64,000 nucleotides of DNA from assembly GCF_040958095.1 (NCBI RefSeq), contig NC_091172.1:7295314-7359313 (forward strand). The letters are read 5' to 3'. Under the pieces are notes generated by a model. That model worked only from the letters and a program-made list of their open reading frames with translations. It had not been told where the DNA came from and made no database searches. The position numbers and the translations under genes are program-made. Of the stretch, positions 36,701 through 47,800 are shown piece after piece. Each line of letters starts with the position of its first letter. Positions within the stretch are counted from its first letter, which is position 1. The stretch is from Procambarus clarkii. Taxonomy: Eukaryota; Arthropoda; Malacostraca; Decapoda; Cambaridae.

Positions 36701-39700
36701 TCATTCCTCTGTCTGCGGAGTGGACGGTCGATGTAGACACCTCCAGTTAACTTTACTGGATGTTTGGGTACCTGGACGTGGACCTCTTTGCATCAGCTTG
36801 GTCTCGGTGTGTCCCAGTGTATGTGGCACCCTTCCCTGACTGTGAAACCTTTGCGGTAGATGCTTTTTGGCTTGATTGGTATAGGTGAAGTGTTCCTTTA
36901 TCTCTTTCCCCTGGTCTAGCTGTTGCTTCGGGTTCTGGCTCAACTTGAATCCTTTTGGGGGCAAGTGATTCTCCTGGCTCCATGGTGGCCAGCCTAGCTT
37001 TGGTTTAAGGCACCGCTTGCTCGGCGTCCGAACCCGTGAGGTTTTCCGTGGGGTCCTCCTGTTTCAGCAGGTCGGGCCAGTAAGGTACGTTGCTGGTTTG
37101 CCCTACTCCTCCGCTCTAAGCATTTGGTGTTTTTGACACGAGTGTATTGTAACAGTTTAGCTGTTTTAAGAAGTTTATAGACCTTGTTTGATATTGTATA
37201 CAGGAGCACATCCTAGTTGTGAGAGGCAAAGGGTAGTTTCTACCTGAGTTTCCAGAAAAGGGTTGTCCAAGGGGGTTCTGAGCACTGGAGGGCTTAAGCA
37301 CAATTGTCATACCTTGCCTGTGAGGATAATTTATCAATTTAGAGAAATTCACACATTAAAGGGTATTGCAGTTAACAACTTCTCTCTATGTTTAGTGGTT
37401 ATGTTAATTTAACGTCATGTTTGAGGAAAGAATCAGTCCCTCTAAGTCATCAAGGGGCATAAAGAGTTCATTTAGGATACAGTAATTATTTTCTGGGAGA
37501 CACCAGACACGTATCGATTTAACAGTTCAACATAATATCCGAGATGGTAAATAGGTACCTACCATCTTGCTTGTTAATTCATGTAAATAAGAGAAATTCA
37601 ATTGCATTGAATATTTTAATTAGCCTGGCTCAAGGGTCTGTGTAATTGTAATAAGTTTTGGAATAGGAATATGGTAACCTAAGTGACCAGAGAATGTGAA
37701 TCTAGTAGGGTAATTATCTTGGAAAAATTAGTATTGGCTACTAGACCAGGTCAGCCTCACAGGGTGGAGAGCAGTCTTTAGTCAGTGTGGCGGACTGGCA
37801 TCTGAGGTCAACCTCTACCTCCAGAAGGCCAGGCTGAACATCTGGCTTGGCTTGTGATAACGGTAAAGTGCTTACGAGTTGGAAACAGATTCTTTTAGAT
37901 TCATTAATCAGTGCCTTTTTAGAAAGGCACTGATTTTAGAAAGAATTTCAGAAATTTTAGAAAGAATTTCAGTTAGAATATATATTTCAGTTTAGGGAGT
38001 GTTCATTTGTCCCATTATAAATATTTGTTTAAAAAAATTTGAGTGATTTCTATTTGTGTAGTGAGTTTTCCCTATAAATATATAGTCTGAATCACGGAAT
38101 CCACGAGCCGGTGGTTATTGAATGAGTCGCCGGTGTACTTTTCAAGCAAGCCTTGTCTATTTAATATTGTATATATTCCCTTGATTTAAATTTTAAATAT
38201 ATTCCTTGATTTAAATTAATTGTAGTTTCGATTTAAACCACACTTAATGTAAATTCATCCTTCCCTTTTCAATTAATTGCGGATCAACCTTCTAGGAATT
38301 AATGTGCAATTGATAGATCCAGCCTGCAATCAATTAATAGTTACTGGTCACTCGTGTTGGTGGTGGCGGCGTTCTCCGAGTTTGCATTATAGCCGAAAAG
38401 TACGTCGTCTTGGGGGTTGAAGCATTTAGGCAAGTAATTGGCCAAGTTCACGAGGGTTGGACTGAAGTCTACAGTAGAAGTCTGGTTTCTTAAGTATAGT
38501 TAATTAACGATCAGCACTTGACCAGATTAAGTGAGGATAAAGGATGGGCCCCCCCATTACAGTATCACCATTTGTATGATGATCAGGTGGCTTCTCTGAT
38601 GGTTTCCCACCTGCGGTATTCCTCTCAGCAACAGTATGAAGTCTCTTGGCATTCTTTCCACTATTTCCTTTCCCTTTGTAGGTTGTAGTCTGTTTCTGAG
38701 CATATTGTTTTGTCCTTTATGTCTTGGCTTTTTCAGGACCAGCATCTTATGCCGAATACTGTCGCTTCTTATCATGCAGCGCTGGCAGAGCCACTCCAGC
38801 TTGTGTTTGGGGTGGATGTCACTTCTGCTCTGTTCTGCAAGCTTTCTAGTACATTTTCTGGGGGGAGCCCTGTCAGCTCCCTGGAGCTATCCAGGCTGAA
38901 TGGATATGTATAACTTTCTGGCATCAAAGTGCTAGGAGTTCTTGCCTACCGGGGACCACGAGCCAGAACCTGGCCCTCCCAGAGAGGCACGAGGTGCAAT
39001 GGCCTATAGAAACCCCCTTGTAGTTGGGAGCATTCTATGTCTGCCATTGACCAGGATAGGCACCCAGAAAGGTAGGCGCCCCAAAACAAACCCCTATTCT
39101 GGTAAAAATATTGCTACCGAAAGCCGAACGAGTGGACAGAACTCTCCAAACAAAATTATCTAACTAGCATGACGTCATCACGTCGCCGCGCCACTGTCTG
39201 CGCAAACCCCCCTCCCCTCGCCCCGGGAGGGGGAAGGGGGAGCCCCAGACCCTCCACGCCGGCGATCCAACTGGCAGTTCTTGGCTGATGGAATTACTGG
39301 CTGGTCAAGTGCCTCTGGCTCTGGTTTTTGTTTCAGTTCTGAGCCTTGTGGTGTGGACTGTCTCTACCGGTGGGGTGTGAGCCAGGAGTAAGATTCCACG
39401 GTACTCGGGCTGCATGCGCCTAGGGCTATCTTCCCTAGGTTCCCTGTAAGTAGTGCCCTTGGGGCTTGGGGCCACCTTCCACAAGTCACCTTGGGTTCTA
39501 CCTCCGCTGTATCCTTTACTGCTCGGTACTGGGCCGCCCTTGGAGTCGGCTGGGGGTTTGTTGCCCTGGTTTGTCTCTGGGTAGATGGTAGTTATCGTCA
39601 CTGGTAGGGGCACGGGGTACTGCACAGCTAGTTTTCACCAAAACAGCGGCCGGCTCTGTTCCGCCTGGGTATGTTGTCCTCTTGCGGGGGTTTTTCTTTT

Positions 39701-41800
39701 GTTTTTGTTTTTGCCAGGTGGGGGGGGGGGGTCTGCCTTTGTGGTCTCCCATTCCTGTTCTAGGTGATTTCTTTCGATTCCTTCTGTTGGTGGTACTCCT
39801 CGCTTGGCCCCTGTGAGTGGACACGTCCCGGGGGTTCAGCTTTAGCAGTTTGTTGGTAGTATTGGGCGCCGGTTCGCGGTACCCTGCCTGGGCTTCGCTT
39901 AGTGTGTACCAATGGCTAAGGGCCCTGGGAAACCCCACGGGGGCTCCGTGGTCCTATAGGTGTGTCCCCAGAGTCCCTCTCGCGTCCTGCGAGTTTGTCG
40001 GTTGATTTGTCCCCTTGTCTCAGGGTGACACTCACCGGTTGTGCCTCCACCGTGCTGCCTGTTGGGTCATTGTTTTTTGTGACCCGGAGTCGTACGGCGA
40101 GTGTTGTCGGTACGTGCTCCCTTTCACCCAAGCCACTGGTCATGTTAATCGGGTGCTGGCGGCTGCGGCATTACTTGCTGTTGTGTGGCTGCGACGCTCT
40201 TGGTTGTTTGCGGCCCTGGGTGCCCCGAGGCTGCCCCGTTTTGGTGGTTGGGGTCCGGACTTGGGGGTGGGGGTCGCTTCGGCCCTGGCTCCTTCCGCTC
40301 CTTGTCCTTCTGCTCCTTGTCCTTCTGCTCCTTGTCCTTCTGCTCCTTGTCCTTCCGCTCCTTGTCCTTCCCCTTCTGTTCTACACACTTCCTCCCTTGC
40401 TTCCTGCTCCGAACCGTAGGAGGGTTTCAGGGTTGGGGCGGGGTCTGGTTGGGTTGAGACTCGGGGGTTTCCTCTTCCGGGGTGGCAGCGGAGGCATTCG
40501 AGTCAGTTCCTCCAGTCGTGCCGTATGGGTCTGACCAGTGGGCTCCCTTCCTTAGTGTTTGCACGGCTGCCCCGGCTTTTCCTTGTGGGGCTTTGGGGGT
40601 GCGGCTCAGCCCCGGGTCATGCCGTCGAGGTTCCCGGGGTTAGGGAGGGGTTACCTGGGGGGCCTCGGCCCCCCAGGTAACCCCCTCGGCTCGGCGAGAA
40701 CCGCGTTGATGGATTTATATATTGTCTTGTACATACAATGCCTAAACCACTTCGTATCGTTGTCCCTGTGTGTCCCTTGCTCAGGGGTGCTTGTCGTGGT
40801 TCTCGTTGGTTTGCGAGTCTCTTCGTACCTTCCAATATTATTGGAGCGTCTGTTGATTTTCGATGAGGTTTCCCTCTAGTCTTTTGTCGGCCTCGTTGGT
40901 TACTTTCCGTCATCTGTTTTCTTTTGAGTTGTTTTCGCCTTGTTTTGTTTTCGTGTCGTCTCTACTTCCATTTTCGGCGTTCTTCATCTTCGTTACGCAC
41001 GCCTTCCTGGTGTTTGTACGATGTGTGTTTACGTTGTCTGTACGTTGTGTGTACGATATGTGTGTCCGCCTGGTGTACGAGCCACGCCTCCCGGTGGACG
41101 GGTGGTGCATTCGTACCTCGTGTGCTGGGGCCGTGGTGTGCGTTTTTATTATGGGCGGTATGCTTGTGTGTTCGCGTCGTTTCTCGTGGTTTTTCCACGG
41201 CTTCTTGCTTGTTTTCTTCCTCCGGTCGTGGCCCTCTGGATGCTGAGGGTGTTCCGGATTTATGTCTGGGGGTGTCACTTCGTTCCTCTGCTTCCGGGTG
41301 TGGGATGGCTCGGCGTGGCTCCGCTTCCTCCCCCCTCTGTCCTGCTCTTTCTTCTGCGGGGCGCGTGCCTCTGGACGTATTTTCTCCTTCGACTTCCGTA
41401 TTTTATTCAGGTAACAGTACATAACATGCCTACTCCCTCGAGTATGCTCGGCTTTCGGGCACACCATTAGCGCTCTCCTGGTATGTTACTTGGCTCGCCT
41501 GTGTTGTGGCACGGTCGTGTGTCTGCTCTGCAGGTGAGGTTGGCATGTTTGGCGCTTCTGTCGGCCATGGGCTGGTTCTCACTTTTTGGTGGGGAGCTTG
41601 CCTAGTTGTGCTTGTGGGGGTTGAGCTCTGGCTCTTGGGCCCCACCTCTCCTGTCAGTTGACAGTTGTGCAGTTTCCAGAGCCTCCTGGGCTCTGTCTTC
41701 TTTACGGTTGCTCCTGTGGGTGGAGTCTGCCTCCACCACATAGCTTCTTAGTGCTTTCTGCTTCCTTTCCTCTCTGACATTGATCGGGTTCTTTTTCGTG

Positions 41801-41834
<34 letters not shown>

Positions 41835-44800
41835 AGATATATACAAGAGTTGTTACATTCTTGTACTGCCACTAGTACGCATAGCGTTTCGGGCAGGTCC
41901 CTGGAATACGCCCCCGCCCCGAAGAATCGTTTTTTCATCCAAGTACACATTTTACTGTTGCGTTAAACAGAGGCTACAGTTAAGGATTTGCGCCCAGTAA
42001 ATCCTCATCGGCCAGGATACGAACCCATGACATAGCGCTCGCGGAACGCCAGGCGAGTGTCTTACCACTACACCACGGAGACTGGCTGTGGCTCTGTGGC
42101 TCCTTTGGGTACTCGGCTTCCTCCTGTGTCCCCTTGTGCATACGACCATACGGACACAAGACCAGAGGAACTGCAGAGGGCCTATTGGACCGTACGAGGC
42201 AGCTCCTATTTCTTACCAACCATTCCCTCTCATATACATGTCCAACCCACTTTTGCACAAATCGTGGGGCCCCACAACCACGTTTCGCTGTAATTGGTTC
42301 CGCGAATCGCCGAACCTGTTACCGTGCCGGTCATTCCTCAGGTCTTTCCCGATTCTACGCTTATCCCTTTTATGGCCATTGTTTCGTGTCCAAAATGTAC
42401 TGCAAGGGTGGCATGTGCCTCTGTCCCAGTTCTTTTGTTTCATGACGATTGGTGACAATAAACACAACCACTCAGAGGCTACATATGTTTTTTGTTGCGT
42501 ATACAGTGGTATGTGGGTGTTATTTTGATGGGCAATGGTGCGAGTTCAGTGCACTGGGAGTCGGTACGGTTTCTTGCATGTGTCTGTTCTAGACCACACT
42601 TGCAGGTCGACTAGTTATTATTCACTACTCTGCTGCTTCTATGCTCGGGCAATACCTTGCCGTTCTCCAAAGGTTGGCAGGCATATTAACTGGAAGTTTG
42701 GAATGGTTTGAGTTCCATGATTGGTCCTCCGTAGAGCTTTGCTTCTCTCATTAGGTTCATGCGTTTGGAGCAAGTCTCTTATTGGGATACTCTGCTCACT
42801 CCACCACCCTTGTTCACTGCTCCATCCTTGTTTACTCTTCCCCGCTTGGCGGGATTGAGTCGATGGCTCCTAAAAGGGGTGTTTGGCGTGGTGTGTTTGG
42901 TCACTTTGCGTGGGTCTTCAGTGACTTTTGTCCCTGTCTTTTGTTCTTTGTTGTCCTGTGGGGCTCTGCCCCGCATTTCGGGGCCTTTGGTTTCGTTGTC
43001 GACACCTGGGTCTTTTCCCTCTAGGGACACTCATTCCTTGCCTAACTTCGGTGCCTGATTGCACCCTGCTGTCCATGAGGTCTGTCAGGTATGTACGCCC
43101 TCTACACAATTTGTGGTTGGTCGTGTGCCTTACTTCCCGGCCGCTCCTTGGGCTGTATTCAGGGTTTTCCTTACCTATTCCTGTTTTTCCTCCTCCCATG
43201 CTCCACCTATTTGTGTATCTGGGTCAGTGCTTTTGGCCTATCCTGTTTGGTGCTCAGGTGGGCCTCTGTCCATGTTCAGTTCCCTGCTTTTGGACTTCTC
43301 CGGTGTTCCGTTTTGGTACCAAGATCCTGCGATTTTCTGTGAGACTTCCTGCAGGCTTCGGTGTTGCCCTTTTGTGGGGGGGTTGTGGTCTTTTGGTCTG
43401 CCGCTCCTGCCTTTCTGGTTCCTTTTCTTGGAACCAGGTTTGCTGGGTTCCGGTCCTGGCTCTGGTTTTTCTTTGTTCCTTTTCCGGAACGGGTGTGTTT
43501 GCTTTCCTGCGGTTCACGTCCTGGGTAGTTTTCCTCTTGGATGCCTGTGGGACGCGTGCGTCTTTCTTTCCTGCTGGAGCTGGTTATCTTGCTCCTTTGG
43601 GTTGCGGGGTTGCAGTTTTTAGATTCGCATTTTGCGTCTTCGTATATGGTGCTAGTTTCTCGTCGTTTGTGTCGGCACTGGTGGGTTCCTTATTGGTCTC
43701 CCAGCTGCGTGTTTCGTCTCGGGGGCGGTGTGTGGTTTTCCTGGCGGTCCTTCCGGTTTTCCTATCACTACGAAGGGTCCTTCGGTCTTTGATAAGGTTG
43801 GCTTGTCTTTCCTTCGGGGTTGTTCCAGGTCTGTCGTCTGGGCTCGTGTCTTGTCACCTTGTATTGGGTGGTGCTGGCAGAGCCGCTCCTGCTTGCGTTC
43901 AGTGTTGCGGTTCCTTCTGCTCCGTTCCACGTGCTGTCCTGGGCGTTGTTCCCCTCTGGCCTGCTCTTGAGTTCTGGTGCCGTCCTGGTAGTTGACCTGG
44001 GTGGTCTATTTTCTTCTCATTTTGGTCTTTGTGTTGTCTGTGGTCTTGGTTTTTCGGTTAGGGCGCGTGGCGTCCACCTCCCGGTTCCTTCCCTGTTTTC
44101 CTTATCTGTGGTGAGGTAGCTCCGAGCAGCCGATGGGGCTCCCCCCTAGAAAACCAGCGTTGAATGTAATGAAACGCCATTTTCTGGGCGAGTCCCGGAG
44201 GCTCCCCAGCATTCCTCCCTTCCTCCGGTTGGCGGCATTTTTCGCGTATTTTGACATCCAGCCTAAGAACTGCCAGTTGGATCGCCGGCGTGGAGGGTCT
44301 GGGGCTTCCCCTTTCCCCCTCCCGGGAAGGGGGGGGGGGGGGGGGTTGCGCAGATGGTGGCGCGGCGACGTGATGATGTCATGCTAGTTAGATAATTTTG
44401 TTTGGGGAGTTCTGTCCAATCGTTCGGCTTTTGGTAGCAATATTTTTAACAGAATAGGGGTTTGTTTTGGGGCGCCTACCTTTCTGGGTGCCTATCCTGG
44501 TCGATGGCAGACATAGAATGCTCCCAACCACAAGGGGGTTTCTATAGTTCATTGCTCCTCGTGACTCTCTGAGGGGGCCAGGTTCTGGCTCGTGGTCCCC
44601 GGTAGGCAAGAACTCCTAGCACTTTGACTGATGCCAGAAAGTTATACATATCCATTCAGCCTGGAGAGCTCCGGGGAGCCTCTGGGACTCGCCCAGAAAA
44701 TGGCGTTTCATTACATTCAACGCTGGTTTTTTCACCTCCGTCCTGCTCATGCGTTGCCTGAGCCATCCTGGTCTTTGGATCGGGTGCTCTCTCTTCTCCT

Positions 44801-47800
44801 TGGTTTGTTGTGGCCCCCCTTGGTTCAGGATTGTTTCAGGAAGGCGTTATTGTTTTTTTTTTAGCCTCTGGTGATTGGAGTGGGGAGCCTCATGCTCTTT
44901 TTTCTTGCGCTGAGGTTCATGCTCGTTTGGCCTCAGTGGGTCATTTTGCTCGTTTGCAGCCGTCTCCTTCTTCTCTGGTGAAGAATGAGACTGGGATTCC
45001 GGAGGGTCCATAGGTTATTAGTGCTTGGTTGGTCAGGCTGGAAGTGCATTATGTTTTGTGTCCGGTGGCGGCTCTCTGCTTTTATCTGTCCGCCACAGGT
45101 TCTGTATTCGTCGATGCACTTTCAGTAGATCTGGTGTCCCTCGTTCCATATTCCAGGGCTCAGGTTATCTCGAGATGATTTCGTGGCTTAGTGTCCCCAC
45201 AGCCCAGTCCTCAACCATGCCTCCATTTTGTTACACATTGCCAGGAAGCAGCCCATAGCAGCTGTCTTAACTACCAGGTACCTATTTACTGCTAGATGGA
45301 CAGGGGCATCAGGGGTGAAAGAAACTCTGCCCATATGTTTCTGCCTCCTCCGGGGATCAAACCTGGAACCTTAAGACTACAAATCCCGAGCGCTGTCCTC
45401 TGGTTGTCCCGACTCAGCTGTCAGGGGTCTCTTAGGTCGTCTGCAGGATTATCACATCTAGCCAGCCTGAGGTCTAACTTCATGCACGTAATGTGTGGAA
45501 GGTCGCTTCTGAAGGCTTCCTACCACCCTCCCTCCCAATGGTCAGCGGTTTGTTATCAGTCTATGAACTGCCGGTATCAGTGCTTGGCCGCCTGGGCGGG
45601 GCCCTCTCCCCCCTCCTGGGGGTGGGGGGGGTCACCTACGAGCAGGCGTGCTGGTTGAGTGGATATTTGTTAGTTTGTCGTTTCTTCTTAGGAGGAGTCC
45701 TTGGGTTCTGTTCGGTCTTAGGTTGCAATGTTTTACCAGTTGGGGTTTGTAATGGTCCTCCTACATTTCTGGGCGATACCCCCGGTTGATGGCAGACATG
45801 ACTGTTCTCTTACAAAGTGGAGTGTTCATAAGCTGTTGCTCACTTTGCCTATTTGAGGGACCCAGATTCTGGCTCGTGGTTCCCGGTAGGCAAAGAACTC
45901 CAATTAACTGATGCTCTAGACTAACATAATGGATATCAGTCCATTACCTGCAGGGAGCCTCTGTAGCTCGACCCAGAAAATGGCATTTCATTACATTCAA
46001 ATGTTGGTTTTTTGTTTTGCTCTCTTACTCGGTGTGAAGAGAAACTTCATTCTTGTATGTTGTAGTAATTTAGGTTTTACTTGGCAGCTTTTGTGTTATG
46101 TCAAAGTTCCTACTTGATCAGTAATTATTCCTGGAGTAAGCTCCTTTTTTTTCTCTCAAATAGGAACACTTGTAAAGTAGCTGAATGTGATTCTTTATTC
46201 GTCTACACTACATTGCCAAAGGGAACTAAAGTATAAATAATATATAAACTTTATAAACTTTATCCATAATTTGTCATTTGTTGTAAACCCTCACAACACC
46301 ACATCCTACAGCATAATGTCATCATTCTGTCTTGTCGGGTATTGAACTAGACAATATTAACTTTAACTATTATTAGACATGGATAGAAGCATTTTTCCCT
46401 ATAAGAACTCTCCACATATTGATCTGAATGTCTGTTACAGTTTGGCTCACGTTGGGGCTGTACTCAATGGGTTTGCTGGAATTATAATTGGTGCAGCCCC
46501 ATCCTTGGTCTCCTCGAGGTGGTTTCCGCCAAACGAGAGGACAACTGCAACAGGTAAGTGCACAGACCAGTCGTCATCAGTGCGGTAATCTTGCTTATTC
46601 ATTCTACTATCAACCCATATGCACTTTGGTATACTGTGCATCTCTAACTTTTTCTGTCTTCTCTGCTATTAGATCTTTAAGGAATTATTTTATATTTTCA
46701 GTGCTTTGGCTTGAAGCACTTTAGCTGTTACTTTAACAAAATATATTAATGTTTTTGTATATAAAATGCACTTAATGACATAATTTTCCAAAGACATGGT
46801 AAGAATTTTAGATTAACTAAATTTGTGTACATTTCTGGGGGGAGCCACTTCGGCTCCTCAGAGCTATCCAGGCTGATATGTATGTCCCTAAACTTTGACA
46901 TTAGTCAGTGTGAATGGCGTTCTAGGCCTACCGGGGACCACGGCCAGAACCTGGTCCCCCTCAGAGGCACAAGGAGCAATGGCCTATAGAAATTCACATG
47001 GGATTTGGAGCATTCTATATCTGCCATCGACCATGACAAGCACCCAGAAAGGTAAGCACCCCAAAACAAACCCCTATTCTGGTTAAAATGACTAAAATAG
47101 ACCAAACTAGTGGACAGAATTCCCCAAATGAAAGAGCAAACGAGCATGACATCACACGAGCCGTGACGCATGTCTGCCGCAGCTCCCCCCCCTTTCTGGG
47201 AGAGGGAAGGGGGTAGTTGACCAAACCACACACTAGAAAGTGAAGAGACGACGATGTTTCGGTCCATCCTGGACCGTTCTCAAGTCGAAGGAGGAAGCCC
47301 CAGACCTTCTGTGCCGGCGATCCACTCGCCAGTTCTTCTGCTGATGTGTTTGGGCATGGTTGTGTGGCTCCAGCTCCAGTTCTCTCTGTTGTGCTGTGCA
47401 TTGTGTCCAGTACTGCTCTTACGGTGGCGTGCGAGCTGGGAGTATTATTCCAAGGTACTTGGGCTGCATGTGCTTATGGTTACCTTCCCTGAGTGCCCTG
47501 TAAATACTGCCCTCGAGGCTTGGGGTTATCTTCCACAAGCCGCCTTGGGTCTACCTTTGTTGGTCTTTTGCTACTCGATGATTGACCGCCCCGAGTGTGT
47601 TGAAGGGGGGGGGGGGCGGCAGGGGGTTTCCTCTCGTTACCTTGGGGTAAGAGGGGTGGTTTTTGCACTGGTAGAGGTGCAGGGTACTGCGCAGCTAGTT
47701 TTCACCTATGACTGTGGCCAACTCTGTTCCTCCTGGATAAGTTATCCTCTTGCAGGGTTTTACTTTTATTTTTGTTTTTTGCCTGGTGGTGTAGCAGTTT

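Larger units (their letters stand above)
38854..44726 (+). mobile_element. DIRS copy B, nested in DIRS A
   Basis: Left inverted repeat 38854 to about 39290 (TTTTCTGGGGGGAGCC...CCGGCGATCCAACTGGC) and right inverted repeat about 44260-44726, which carries an extra 24-nt extension ending CATTCAACGCTGG. Internal complementary region 44115-44210. Gag-like region 39300-40690; beyond it a T/G-rich, strongly decayed interior with a CR1 3' piece (41590-41801 and 42087-42150), a SINE, a Penelope piece, an LTR-like relative and a recombinase trace (CTGGCAGAGCCGCTCCTGC at 43873). No RT motif survives. It was inserted at TTTT in the recombinase gene of copy A, without target duplication. Confidence 0.85.
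34081..46007 (+). mobile_element. DIRS copy A, 5'-truncated, split by DIRS copy B
   Basis: Sense with the host gene in intron 4. Parts: gag-like region 34130-35000 (FAFLMDSVSFEFCSSSPYW matches C and D); RT 35330-36040 with DLKDAYWHVPIHPGF, FGLNLAPHIF and YLEDW in place of YLDDW; RNase H remnant around 36130-36700; VDLFAS block near 36780; recombinase start 38562-38853 and continuation 44727-45470; right inverted repeat 45556-46007. Inserts: MITE 36159-36357, solo LTR 37148-38561, DIRS B 38854-44726 and a SINE at 45175-45415. The left terminal repeat is missing and no internal complementary region is recognisable. Many frameshifts. Confidence 0.85.

Noticed and set aside
42928..43995. 355-codon + frame, apparently a membrane protein
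   Set aside because: Lies in the decayed T/G-rich interior of DIRS B. The hydrophobic residues follow from base composition, and no motif was recognised.
46379..46588. Start of the transporter at ATG 46379
   Set aside because: The frame runs through the intron-exon border; the acceptor CAG at 46440 and phase 2 with exon 4 show it is an internal exon.
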